From: DASSNU01 sp035701265
Lineage (GTDB): Bacteria > Gemmatimonadota > Gemmatimonadetes > Gemmatimonadales > Gemmatimonadaceae
Length of the DNA stretch: 64,000 nt
Direction of reading: 5' to 3'
NCBI GenBank assembly: GCA_035701265.1
Contig: DASSNU010000011.1
Location: 1 to 64,000, forward strand
Shown here: in pieces, positions 52,253 through 60,759 of the stretch
Layout: each line of letters opens with the position of its first letter
How positions within the stretch are numbered: the first letter of the stretch is position 1
The notes under the pieces: generated by a model
Told to the model about the DNA's origin: nothing
Databases searched by the model: none
The model's input: the letters and a program-made list of their open reading frames with translations, nothing else
Translations under genes and position numbers: made by a program

Positions 52253-54010
52253 ATGACATCGCACATCCTCACGTCACTCATGGGCGCGCGTACCGGCGCG
52301 CCTCCGGCCGCGGCGCGCGACCAGCAACCGCTCTCCCTGCCGCGCGACGCACGCGTGGTCTGGATCGGCGCCGCGGTGGTGGGCGCCATGGGCGCCGCCA
52401 TTGTCTTCGACGCGCCGCCCGGGATCAACTGGGGGATCTGGACGGGCGCGGCGATCGTCGCCTTCCTGCTCGCGCGCCGCGCCACGCATCGCGAGGTCCC
52501 AGCCACGGTGGCGCTCTGCGCCGCGCTGGCGATGACGCTCGCTGCCTCCGCCGCGATCACCGCCAATCCGCCGCTGCAGGCGGTGATCATGCTCGGCACG
52601 GCCGGTCTGCTCGCCCTTGCCGTCATGCTCTGCGCCGGCGTGGATGTGCGCGACGTGGGTCCGATGCGCATCGTCTTCGCGCCCCTGCTCGCCTGGCTCA
52701 TGGCCGCCGCCGAGGTGATCCGTCGCGGCCAGGAGCTGCTGGAGCACGCGCGCGGCCGGCGCTTCGCCGCCACCGTGCGCGGCCTCGTGGTCGCGGCCCC
52801 TGTGGTCGTCGTCTTCGCCCTCCTGCTCTCGGAGGCCGACCCCACCTTCGCGCTCTGGCGCGATGATGCCTTCCGCACGCTCGGCACGATGGCCTTCCTG
52901 CCGCGGCTCATCTTCTTTGCCGCGCTGGCCGCGCTCTCGCTCGGCGCCAACGGCGTGGCCGCGCGCGGAGGCGTGCCGTGGCGCACCGCGCGCACGCAGA
53001 GCGATGCAGGCGCACCGTCTCCCGAACCGTGGACGTCGCCCTCTCCGTCGAGCGATGCGCGCGCGACGGCCATCTGGACGCTCGGCTCCACCGAGCGGTT
53101 GCTCGTGACGGGGAGCGTGTGCGCGCTGTTCGCGGTCTTTCTCCTGCTGCAGCTGAGCTACCTGTTCGGCAACGCGCCCGCGGTGCAGGGAAGCGGAGTC
53201 ACCTTTGCCGAGTACGCGCGGCGCGGTTTCGGAGAGCTGAGCGTGGTCACCACGCTGTGCGTGCTTCTCCTTACATGGGTGTTCCACGGTGTGCGCCCTG
53301 CCCGGCAGGCGCCCGCCTTACGGTGGGCGGGGCTCGCCATCGTCGTGGAGCTGCAGCTCCTCACCGACTCGGCCATGCACCGCGTGTGGCTCTATCAGCA
53401 GGCGTACGGCTTCACCGCCGCACGCGTGCTCGCCCTCGCGTACATGGTGGCGATCACCGTGATGCTCGCCGCACTGGGAATCGAGTTGTGGAACGGACTC
53501 GACGCGCGCCGGCTCGCGCGGTGGGGGCTCGTGACCGCGGCCGCCGCAGTGACGGCGATGAGCGTGTGGAACTTCGAGGCGTTCGTCGTCCGCTGGAACG
53601 TGCAGCGCTACGTGGAGACGGGAAAAGTAGACTGGGACTACCTGGCGAACGACCTGTCGGCCAACGCCGTGCCGGAGCTCATGCGGCAGCGCGCGCAGAT
53701 GCCCGCCGACCGTGCCGCGTGGCTCACGCTCAGACAGCGAGCGGAGCTCCGTGCGGAGCACGGGACGTACGTGCGCGGGAGTCACGTCTGGTACGCGTGG
53801 AATCTCGGGCGGTCGCGCGCCGCAGCGGCGTTGGCTGCGGACAGCCGAAGCGATGACCAACTGCGCGCTCTGGCGGGCGACCTGATCTCGCCTCCGCCGG
53901 CGCCAGCTACCGCGGCGCCCACCGCGTTCTCTACTGCTACTGCGGCGCCCACTGCGTCGCCCAGTGCCCCGCCGACTGCGCCGCAGAGCCAATTGCAGCT
54001 CGAGAAGTAG
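52253..54010 (+). CDS. DUF4173-family polytopic membrane protein
   Basis: A 585-residue protein with about 12 hydrophobic helices in residues ~35-440. The conserved middle, LLQLSYLFGNAPAVQGSGVTFAEYARRGFGEL, identifies DUF4173. A soluble part (~445-560) with VDWDYLANDLSANAVPEL and YVRGSHVWYAWNLGRSRAA follows. The last ~35 residues are an Ala/Pro/Thr repeat tail (TAAPTA-type units). Function unknown. Six bases separate it from uppS, and it may be controlled with the membrane protein/regulator pair upstream. Confidence 0.82.
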   Translation: MTSHILTSLMGARTGAPPAAARDQQPLSLPRDARVVWIGAAVVGAMGAAIVFDAPPGINWGIWTGAAIVAFLLARRATHREVPATVALCAALAMTLAASAAITANPPLQAVIMLGTAGLLALAVMLCAGVDVRDVGPMRIVFAPLLAWLMAAAEVIRRGQELLEHARGRRFAATVRGLVVAAPVVVVFALLLSEADPTFALWRDDAFRTLGTMAFLPRLIFFAALAALSLGANGVAARGGVPWRTARTQSDAGAPSPEPWTSPSPSSDARATAIWTLGSTERLLVTGSVCALFAVFLLLQLSYLFGNAPAVQGSGVTFAEYARRGFGELSVVTTLCVLLLTWVFHGVRPARQAPALRWAGLAIVVELQLLTDSAMHRVWLYQQAYGFTAARVLALAYMVAITVMLAALGIELWNGLDARRLARWGLVTAAAAVTAMSVWNFEAFVVRWNVQRYVETGKVDWDYLANDLSANAVPELMRQRAQMPADRAAWLTLRQRAELRAEHGTYVRGSHVWYAWNLGRSRAAAALAADSRSDDQLRALAGDLISPPPAPATAAPTAFSTATAAPTASPSAPPTAPQSQLQLEK

Positions 54011-54042
54011 CGCGCGTCGCGCAGCGACTGCACCTGCACGGT

Positions 54043-54540
54043 ATGCACATGACCCGGACTACACGAATCGTCGCAGTGACGGCAGGGTTGGCCGCTGCCG
54101 GTGCGCTGTTCGGCGCGCTAGCCGGAGCGATGGCTGCGGGAGTTGTAGGCTTGGTGGTCGACGGACTGACGTGGTGGAGCGACTGGCTGTTGGGCGGTGC
54201 AGTCCTCGGCGGCGCACTGGGAGTCGTAGCTGCTCCCCTCGGCGCGTGGCTGCTCCTACGGTCGGTGCCGCTCGGCCGCGCGTTCGCCTTCCTCACTCTC
54301 GGGGCAGCGATCGGGGCGGCGGCGGGTTTTGGCGTCGGCGCCGCGCTCGATCACTGGCTGATCCACCTGCTGGGATTCTTGACTGACATCATCGTCACGT
54401 CCATGCTCGGCGGATTGGGCGGCTTTGTCGTCGCCGCGCTGCGTGCGAGGAGACCCACGCTGCCCCGATCTCCTCAGGCGCAGCGCGCCAGCCTTACTCC
54501 CCCACTCGCTCCGGCACCATTGCCGGACGCTCGGTCATGA
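54043..54540 (+). CDS. Hypothetical glycine-rich membrane protein
   Basis: A 165-residue protein with four hydrophobic glycine/alanine-rich segments (~8-38, 47-73, 77-101 and 110-130) and a short Pro-rich tail. GAALDHWLIHLLGFLTDIIVTSMLGGLGGF resembles small pore-like or glycine-zipper proteins, but I recognise no family. ATG 54043 and ATG 54049 are both possible. Its 3' end overlaps the convergent coiled-coil gene by 47 bases, which lowers confidence slightly. Confidence 0.6.
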   Translation: MHMTRTTRIVAVTAGLAAAGALFGALAGAMAAGVVGLVVDGLTWWSDWLLGGAVLGGALGVVAAPLGAWLLLRSVPLGRAFAFLTLGAAIGAAAGFGVGAALDHWLIHLLGFLTDIIVTSMLGGLGGFVVAALRARRPTLPRSPQAQRASLTPPLAPAPLPDARS

Positions 54541-55189
54541 TCTTGGTGAGGAAGCGCTGCCCCTCGGAGATGCGCTCCACCTCGAGCGCGATGGCGTCCA
54601 CCGCCTGCTCCACGCGCCCCATCCGCTCCGCCACATCCTGCGCGATCGGATTCGTCACCATCTTCCGCTGTGCGGTGCCGCGCTTCCACAGGAGCCGGAA
54701 GAGCACGAGCGTGAGCGGGATGAGGACGATGAACATCGCCGCCATGCCGGCATCGTCCCAGTCGGAATGCGGCGCGGGGACGAACGGCGGAAGCGAAGCG
54801 GCCGTGAGCGCCGCGGTCGGCGCATGCGCGAGCTGCTGTCCCGTGACCGCTATGTCGGACTCGAGCTGCAGGATGCGGTTGTCCAGCAGGCGGATCCGGG
54901 CCAACACACCCTCCTGAGCAGGCGCCGGCAGCGACTTCAGCTCATTCACCAACTCCTGGCGGCGGTCCGCGGCCGAGGTGAGCTGAGTCGAAAGATCTTC
55001 CCTACGCTGCCGCAACGCCTGGACATCTGCCGCGCTGGTGGGGAGCGGAAACTCCATTGTTCCACCCGATGCCCCGGACCCTTGAACCGTGTAGGTCATG
55101 GGAGCTGGGGCGGCCGGCTGTTGCGCCGTTGCGTTGGGCTGCGCGGTGGCCGGACCCGAGCCCTGCGGCGCCTGGGATGAGTGGGTCAT
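54494..55189 (-). CDS. Coiled-coil protein with one transmembrane helix
   Basis: A 231-residue protein. After a Pro/Ala/Gln-rich start comes a long coiled coil (~55-115; VQALRQRREDLSTQLTSAAD, NRILQLESDIAVTGQQLAHA), a transmembrane helix at ~150-170 (AAMFIVLIPLTLVLFRLLW) and a C-terminal helix (EDVAERMGRVEQ-like, VERISEGQRFLTKIM) probably forming a second coiled coil. I know related hypothetical proteins in Gemmatimonadota-type genomes but no function. It overlaps the convergent gene at its 3' end. Confidence 0.7.
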   Translation of the reverse strand: MTHSSQAPQGSGPATAQPNATAQQPAAPAPMTYTVQGSGASGGTMEFPLPTSAADVQALRQRREDLSTQLTSAADRRQELVNELKSLPAPAQEGVLARIRLLDNRILQLESDIAVTGQQLAHAPTAALTAASLPPFVPAPHSDWDDAGMAAMFIVLIPLTLVLFRLLWKRGTAQRKMVTNPIAQDVAERMGRVEQAVDAIALEVERISEGQRFLTKIMTERPAMVPERVGE

Positions 55190-55334
55190 GTTGATGAGTA
55201 CGTTGAAGGAGACCTCAGGGTTTCCGCTCCGTGTTCGTCCCCCGGCGTTGCGCGCCTCGACCGCGCACCGTCACCACGCCACGTCCGTCACCCCACGTTA
55301 GTCATTCGGCCACGCGCGTCAACTCGGCCGTGCG

Positions 55335-56906
55335 TCACCCCCCCACGTGCAGCGTTGCCACCAGCCAGTCGGCGATCATCCCCAGCACGACCGGCGGCAC
55401 CGTCTTGGAAGGAAGCGCTGCGTATTCCGTCTCCCCCTGAGGGTCTTCCAGGAACAGGTGATTGAGCGTGGGGAAGACGTGCATGGTGACGTGCGTGTTC
55501 CCTCCCGCGCGAAAGGCCGCGGCGAGCTCCGGCGCCTGATCGGGGGTCACCTGCACGTCGTGTCCCCCCTGCAGAATGAGGACGGGCACGTGCACCGTCC
55601 GCGCCGTGGCGGCGGGATCGTGCGCGTAGAAGTAGCGCATCCATGGGTTCGTGCCCATGGAGTCCATGCGCGCGGGAAGTGCGCGCCGGAGCGAATCGCG
55701 CGTGGCTGAGTCCGCGTTCGCCCGCTCGATCTGCCGCTCGAGCTGGTAGGCGATCACGCGGCGCCCCGTGCGCGAGGGGCCGGCCAGGAGCACGATCGCG
55801 GCAATGGTGGAGTCGGTAGACGCGACCATCGGCGCAACGTACCCTCCCTCGCTGTGTCCCAGGAGCGCGATGCGTGCCGGGTCGATGTCCGGGCGCGCGC
55901 GCAGCCACGCCACCGCGCCCTGAACATCGTTCGCGTAGTCGGCGGAGGTCTCGGTGGTGGGATCGCCTCCCGAGCCGCCGATGCCGCGGTCGTCCAGGCG
56001 GAGCACGGCGATCCCGCGCCGTCCGAGCGTGTCGGCGATCTGGCGGAAGGGACGGTAGCCGTCGATGCCGGGGATGGCCTCGTCGCGATCCTGCTGCCCG
56101 GAGCCGGTGATCGTCACCACCGCGGGAACGCGTCCCGTGTGCGCCTTGGGCATGGTGAGCGTCCCGGCGAGCGTGACGCCGGCAGGCGTGGTGATGGTGA
56201 CATCCTGCGCGGTGTACGGCGCCGCGGCGGGTGCGGAGTAGTCTTTCGGTGCGCTGGAGAGTGGCGAGCCCGCAGGGGCGCGCACGATCCGCAGCCGCTG
56301 TGCCGGAACCGTGCCGCCGAGTAGCGTGCCATCCTGTGCGAGCGCCAGGCGGAGCTCCACACCGCTCAGGGAGACGAGCACCGAGTCGTGCGGCAGCCTG
56401 CGCACCGATACCGTGACCGGCGTCGACTCGGGCGCGAAGAGCGGAATGTTCGCCGAGTCCGCGTGGAGCGCACGGAGACGGAGCGCCATCTGCTCCATGA
56501 AGGTGGGCGACGGGTTGATGTACGGGAGCGCACCGTGCGGAGCGGCCACCGTGGCGCTGTCGTTCGCGACCGTCGACCGTACGCTGTCGCCGGAAAAGCG
56601 GAGCGTCTGTCGGAGCTGCATGGAGTCGCCTGGCGATGCCGCGGCGTACACCCGCAGCTCGCGCATGAGTGCATCGGGAGAGAGCGCGGCATCGAAGCGC
56701 ACGCGACGGTTGGCGGCGCGGACGAGCAGCTCCCCTTCCACGTGCGACGGGGTGCGCACGCGATGCTCGGCGAAGAGCGTGTCGCTCCCGACGATGAGAT
56801 AGAAGGTAGCGTCGTCCGGCTGCTGCGCCTGCGCCATCGCGGCGCGGAGCGGCGTGGCGGCCAGGGCGAGAACGATCGCGGCGGCGAGGTGGCGCGTGCG
56901 CTGCAT
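55335..56906 (-). CDS. Exported alpha/beta hydrolase
   Basis: A 523-residue protein with a signal peptide (first ~25 residues). Residues ~30-240 form a beta-rich N-terminal part, and ~260-520 an alpha/beta hydrolase: oxyanion region TITGSGQQDRDEA, nucleophile serine in LLGHSEGGYVAP, an acid near LQGGHDVQVTPDQ, and a histidine in FPTLNHLFLEDP. This corresponds to periplasmic YqkD/EstB-like esterase or peptidase-type proteins. ATG 56906 directly starts the signal sequence; the longer frame upstream is noise. The substrate is unknown. Confidence 0.86.
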   Translation of the reverse strand: MQRTRHLAAAIVLALAATPLRAAMAQAQQPDDATFYLIVGSDTLFAEHRVRTPSHVEGELLVRAANRRVRFDAALSPDALMRELRVYAAASPGDSMQLRQTLRFSGDSVRSTVANDSATVAAPHGALPYINPSPTFMEQMALRLRALHADSANIPLFAPESTPVTVSVRRLPHDSVLVSLSGVELRLALAQDGTLLGGTVPAQRLRIVRAPAGSPLSSAPKDYSAPAAAPYTAQDVTITTPAGVTLAGTLTMPKAHTGRVPAVVTITGSGQQDRDEAIPGIDGYRPFRQIADTLGRRGIAVLRLDDRGIGGSGGDPTTETSADYANDVQGAVAWLRARPDIDPARIALLGHSEGGYVAPMVASTDSTIAAIVLLAGPSRTGRRVIAYQLERQIERANADSATRDSLRRALPARMDSMGTNPWMRYFYAHDPAATARTVHVPVLILQGGHDVQVTPDQAPELAAAFRAGGNTHVTMHVFPTLNHLFLEDPQGETEYAALPSKTVPPVVLGMIADWLVATLHVGG

Positions 56907-57139
56907 GGCTCTTGGCGGGCGTGGGCGGTGGAGCGTGCGCGCTTCCCTGCGCACGGGGTGTCGCGCAGTATGAAGCGGTGCGCGCGCGGCGGCAATCCCG
57001 GTGAGGCAGGGCCGTGGCTCACAGTCGCCCCAGGCGTGCCGGCGCGTGCTAGATTCTCTTGCGTACCCGCATGGAGCAGCGCCCGCGGGCGGCTGCCGCA
57101 CGTCTCCGGAACACGTCGCCAGAGCTAGAAGATAGACCG

Positions 57140-58003
57140 ATGACCGCTTCGCCGAACGAGCACAGAGTACCACCGCAGGACGACGTCGCCGTCGCGCATC
57201 CCCCCGAGACGCTGGAGGGGTGGTACGCGCTGCACCAGCTCTTTTCCGTGGACCGCGCCGCCGCGCGCGCACTGGGAGACGGCGAGCGCGCCGAGGTGCG
57301 CGAGAGCGCCGTGTGCGCGCTGCACGAGATCGCACGACCTGCGGGTGGAGGATGGAGCGCGGTGGTGCCGCTCATCGGCTCGGTGGCGGACGTGATGCTC
57401 ATGCACTTCCGCCCCGCGCTGGACGAGCTGGGGAGCGTGCAGCGCCGGTTGTCGCGCGAGCCGCTCTTCGATCTGCTGCGGCCGGTGACGTCGTTCCTGA
57501 GCGTGACGGAGGCGGGTCTCTACCACATCACCGCCAAGCTCGCGCGCGAAGCCGCCGCGCGCGGCGGAAGCGTCGGCGACGACGCGTACCGTGAGGCGCT
57601 CGCCGCGCGCGTGGACGCGGAGCGCGACAGCGCGCACATCCGGCGGCGGCTCTACCCCGAGCCTCCGCCGGAGATGCCGTACGTGTGCTTCTATCCCATG
57701 TCCAAGCGGCGTGCGCCCGGGCAGAACTGGTACGCGCTCTCGCTGGAGGAGCGGAGCCGGCTGATGTACGCGCACGGCCTCACCGGTCGGCGGTACGCCG
57801 GGCGTGTGCTGCAGGTGATCAGCGGCGCCATCGGACTGGACGCGTGGGAGTGGGGCGTGACGCTCTTTGCCGGCGATCCGCTCGTCTTCAAGAAGCTGGT
57901 GACGGACATGCGCTTCGACGAGGTGAGCGCGCAGTACGCCGAGTTCGGCGACTTCTGGGTGGGGAAGATGGCCGACCCCGCCGCGTGGGTAGGGACGGTG
58001 TGA
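57140..58003 (+). CDS. hemQ: Coproheme decarboxylase (HemQ/ChdC)
   Basis: A 287-residue chlorite-dismutase-family protein that decarboxylates coproheme to heme b in the coproporphyrin-dependent pathway. YPMSKRRAPGQNWYALSLEERSRLMYAHGLTGRRYAG contains the radical-forming tyrosine, and LDAWEWGVTLFAGDPLVFKKLVTDMRFDEVSAQYAEFGDF is typical of the decarboxylase group rather than true chlorite dismutases. The first ~30 residues are variable. The ATG has no strong Shine-Dalgarno. It indicates how heme b is made in this organism. Confidence 0.88.
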   Translation: MTASPNEHRVPPQDDVAVAHPPETLEGWYALHQLFSVDRAAARALGDGERAEVRESAVCALHEIARPAGGGWSAVVPLIGSVADVMLMHFRPALDELGSVQRRLSREPLFDLLRPVTSFLSVTEAGLYHITAKLAREAAARGGSVGDDAYREALAARVDAERDSAHIRRRLYPEPPPEMPYVCFYPMSKRRAPGQNWYALSLEERSRLMYAHGLTGRRYAGRVLQVISGAIGLDAWEWGVTLFAGDPLVFKKLVTDMRFDEVSAQYAEFGDFWVGKMADPAAWVGTV

Positions 58004-58088
58004 GAGGCAGCGTGCCCGGCGGCGCGTGCGTTGTGAGGCGGGAGGGAGTGGAGTAAGTTACGAGACTGTTCCGCGGCGACGCCGCGGA

Positions 58089-58162
58089 CGGGACGTGGCG
58101 CAGCCCGGTAGCGCACCTGAATGGGGTTCAGGGGGTCGCGGGTTCAAATCCCGCCGTCCCGA
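58089..58162 (+). tRNA. tRNA-Pro(GGG)
   Basis: The cloverleaf folds completely. The acceptor stem is CGGGACG with CGTCCCG. The D arm is GCGC-AGCCCGGTA-GCGC. The anticodon stem is CCTGA with TCAGG around loop ATGGGGT (anticodon GGG). The T arm is GCGGG-TTCAAAT-CCCGC. The discriminator base is A and CCA is not encoded (TCA follows). A hairpin CCGCGGC-GAC-GCCGCGG lies just upstream at 58071-58087. Confidence 0.95.
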
Positions 58163-58472
58163 TCAATTGCTCTCGCGGAACGCGCCATCAGCCGAGTGCT
58201 GATAGCGCGTTCTTGCATCTCCTCAAGCTTCACCACGCGCGATGCCCTCCCGCCACTCCGCAGCCCCCGCTCGCGAGATCCCCTGTTGTTCTGGCACGCG
58301 TCCTGCCGCACCTCCGAACGGGCCAGTCGCCCAGGCCCACGCTATCGCAGTGCCACAGTCCGCCGCAGTGGAGCTCGCTCTTCGTGATCTCGTCCGCAGC
58401 GCAATTGGCGCACGTGCCCTTACGACTGCCCGCCGATAACTCCGTTGGGCCACTCGTCAGCATCCCGTCACC
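58163..58472. other. 310 bp after tRNA-Pro without a supported gene
   Basis: Several overlapping frames exist, but none has a recognisable domain or a ribosome binding site. No attachment-site-like duplication of the tRNA 3' end is visible in the window. Confidence 0.45.
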
Positions 58473-59888
58473 ATGAACACGATCGCACCTGACGATCGCA
58501 CCGCCGACGGGGATAGCGGTCGCCACGGGGAGCACGAGGTCGCCGCTCGCCCGGTCTTGGCGGACGGCCCGGCGCGCCAGGTGGCCGAGCGCGAGCGCGA
58601 CGCCGCCGAGGCGAGCCGCGACCGGTTCGCCTTCCTGGCGGAAGTCAGCCGGTGTCTGGCTGCGTCGCTCGACTACGAAACGACGCTCACCACCGTCGCC
58701 GAGATGTCGCTCCCGTACCTGGGCGCATGGTGCATCGTGGACGTGTGCGTGGGCGACGGGGGGATCCGCCGCCTGGCCGTGCTCCACCCCGATCCGGCCA
58801 AGCAGGCGATCGCCCGTACGCTCCACGAGCGCTACCCGCCACACGCGGACGACCTGCTCGGCGCGCCGCGCGTCATCCGCACGGGACGGCCGGAGCTCGT
58901 GCTCGACGCCTCCGACGCTGCACTGACCGCTCGCGCGCACGATGCGGAGCACTTGCGGCTCCTCCGCGAGATGGGTATCGGGGCGTACGTCATCGCGCCC
59001 ATGGTGGCGCGCGGGAAGGTCATCGGCGCGATGACGTTCGTGACGATGGAGTCCGGTGTGCGCTTCGGCGATCTGGATCTGGTCCTCGCCGAGGACCTGG
59101 CGAGCCGTGCAGCGCTGGCCGTCGACAACGCGCGCCTCCACAAGGAGGCACTCCAGGCCAGGCAGCACGCCGCGGAAGCGCAAGCTGTCGCCGAGGCTGC
59201 CAGTCGGGCGAAGAGCGAGTTCCTGGCGGTGATGAGTCACGAGCTCCGCACGCCGCTCAACGCCATCACCGGGTACGTCGACCTGATCGAGATGGGGCTC
59301 CGCGGTCCGGTCACGCCGGAGCAGCGTGCCGACCTTGCGCGCATCCAGCGGAGCCAGCGCCACCTGATGGGGCTGATCAATGGCGTGCTGAACTACTCGC
59401 GGCTGGAATCCGGCGTCGCCGACTACGACGTGCAGGACCTGTCGCTCGACGAGGTGCTCACCACGTGTGAGGCGCTCATCGCTCCGCAGGTCTCGGCAAA
59501 GCGACTGGTGATGGCCTTCGACGGATGTGATCCGGAGATCAAGGTGCGCGCCGATGGCGAGAAGCTGCAGCAGATCGTGCTGAACCTGCTCTCGAATGCG
59601 GTGAAGTTCACGGAGCCCACGGGGCGCATCACGCTGGCCTGCACGCCCAGGCGCGACGCGGTCGCGATCACCGTCAGCGACACCGGCCACGGCATTGCCG
59701 CCGACCAGCTCGAGTACATCTTCGAGCCGTTCGTGCAGGTGGATAGACGGCTCACACGGAAGCACGAAGGCGTGGGGCTGGGTCTGGCGATCAGCCGCGA
59801 TCTGGCACGGGGGATGGCGGGCGACCTCACGGTGGAGAGCACGCCGGGGGTGGGGAGCACGTTCACGCTTCTGCTGCCCCGCGCCTGA
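58473..59888 (+). CDS. GAF-domain histidine kinase
   Basis: A 471-residue soluble sensor kinase. A short coiled region (~35-55) precedes a GAF domain (~55-225; SLDYETTLTTVAEMSLPYLGAW, APMVARGKVIGAMTFVTMES). HisKA follows with H256 in FLAVMSHELRTPLNAI, then HATPase with LNLLSNAVKFTEPTG, SDTGHGIAADQLEYIFEPF and GVGLGLAIS. No membrane segments and no adjacent response regulator, so it is an orphan kinase. The signal bound by GAF is unknown. Confidence 0.92.
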   Translation: MNTIAPDDRTADGDSGRHGEHEVAARPVLADGPARQVAERERDAAEASRDRFAFLAEVSRCLAASLDYETTLTTVAEMSLPYLGAWCIVDVCVGDGGIRRLAVLHPDPAKQAIARTLHERYPPHADDLLGAPRVIRTGRPELVLDASDAALTARAHDAEHLRLLREMGIGAYVIAPMVARGKVIGAMTFVTMESGVRFGDLDLVLAEDLASRAALAVDNARLHKEALQARQHAAEAQAVAEAASRAKSEFLAVMSHELRTPLNAITGYVDLIEMGLRGPVTPEQRADLARIQRSQRHLMGLINGVLNYSRLESGVADYDVQDLSLDEVLTTCEALIAPQVSAKRLVMAFDGCDPEIKVRADGEKLQQIVLNLLSNAVKFTEPTGRITLACTPRRDAVAITVSDTGHGIAADQLEYIFEPFVQVDRRLTRKHEGVGLGLAISRDLARGMAGDLTVESTPGVGSTFTLLLPRA

Positions 59889-60030
59889 GCTCGGCGGCAA
59901 GGTGCGGCTGTTGTCGGCGGGAGCGGCGTGTCAGGGAGACGTGCGTGCTCCGCGGCAGACCTTTTTTCCTCGGATGACACCGGCGGCCCGCGGCGGAACG
60001 CCGCACGCTTGCCGCCACCCGGCCGGTGTC

Positions 60031-60051
60031 TTACTTTATAGTACAAAGTAA
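60031..60051. promoter_or_regulatory. AT-rich operator-like inverted repeat
   Basis: TTACTTT-ATAGTAC-AAAGTAA has perfect seven-base arms and stands out in a very GC-rich background. It lies 39 bases before the start of the next membrane protein gene. TACTTT (60032-60037) spaced 17 bases from TTGCCG could be a weak promoter, which the dyad would then cover. It probably binds a dimeric repressor. Confidence 0.55.
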
Positions 60052-60090
60052 ACAGCCCCGAGCCCACTCCGGGGCCCTCGAGGAGGGGAG

Positions 60091-60681
60091 ATGTCCGACA
60101 CGACCGATATGAGACGTGGCCTGCGCGCCGTCCTGCGGAACGCGCTGACGTGGGGCGTGGCCTGGGCCATTGCCGGCGGCGCGATCGTCGCTGCGATCAC
60201 GCTCTTGAGGGGCGGGCCCGGTATCGAGTCCCTCCCCGAGCGGCTCGGCGTGGCTGCGCTGTCCGGCATTTCCTGGGGCGTCCGGTTCGGCCTTGCAGGC
60301 GCCGTGATCGGCGGCGTCTTCTCCGCCGTGGTGCGACTCGGCTATCGCGGACGCCGTCTGGCCGACATCAGCCCGGTGCGCTTCGCCTTGCTCGGCGCGG
60401 TGGTAGGCGGCGTGGGCGTACCGCTCTACCTGCAGGCGATGAACATCCTCACCGGGGGCCACGCCATCGCGTGGGGGCTGGTGGTGGACGACGCACGCTG
60501 GGCGTCGGTGTTCGGCGCCGCGGCGGCAGCGGGGACCATCTTGCTGGCCCGCCGCGCGGACGCGTTGCGCCACGGTGCGCACGCCGACGAGCTGGAGCGC
60601 GCAACCGGCGCGGACGCGCTCCCCTCCGCGGAGGTGCGCGAGGTCCCTCTCACGCAGCGCTCGCGCTCGGCGCAACGTTAA
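60091..60681 (+). CDS. Hypothetical four-helix membrane protein
   Basis: A 196-residue protein with four to five hydrophobic segments (~17-40, 52-82, 92-116 and 135-152). It opens MSDTTDMRRGLRAVLRNALTWGVAWAIAGGAIVAAI and has GAVIGGVFSAVVRLGYRGRR; the C-terminal ~45 residues are charged. GAGGAGGGGAG directly precedes the ATG. I recognise no named family, though similar proteins occur in Gemmatimonadota. An AT-rich dyad upstream suggests repressor control. Confidence 0.7.
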   Translation: MSDTTDMRRGLRAVLRNALTWGVAWAIAGGAIVAAITLLRGGPGIESLPERLGVAALSGISWGVRFGLAGAVIGGVFSAVVRLGYRGRRLADISPVRFALLGAVVGGVGVPLYLQAMNILTGGHAIAWGLVVDDARWASVFGAAAAAGTILLARRADALRHGAHADELERATGADALPSAEVREVPLTQRSRSAQR

Positions 60682-60731
60682 CGTTCGAGGCGCGGCACCC
60701 CGAATGAACACGGGGGCCGCGCCTCGAACGT
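60681..60731. terminator. Strong bidirectional terminator
   Basis: Sixteen-base perfect arms (ACGTTCGAGGCGCGGC and its complement) plus a further CCCCG/CGGGG pairing after a one-base bulge close an eight-base loop. It begins at the last base of the membrane protein stop codon and ends 29 bases from the convergent ADOP gene. Confidence 0.85.
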
Positions 60732-60759
60732 GCAGGATCGCTCGCGCGCGCTGCCGCGC

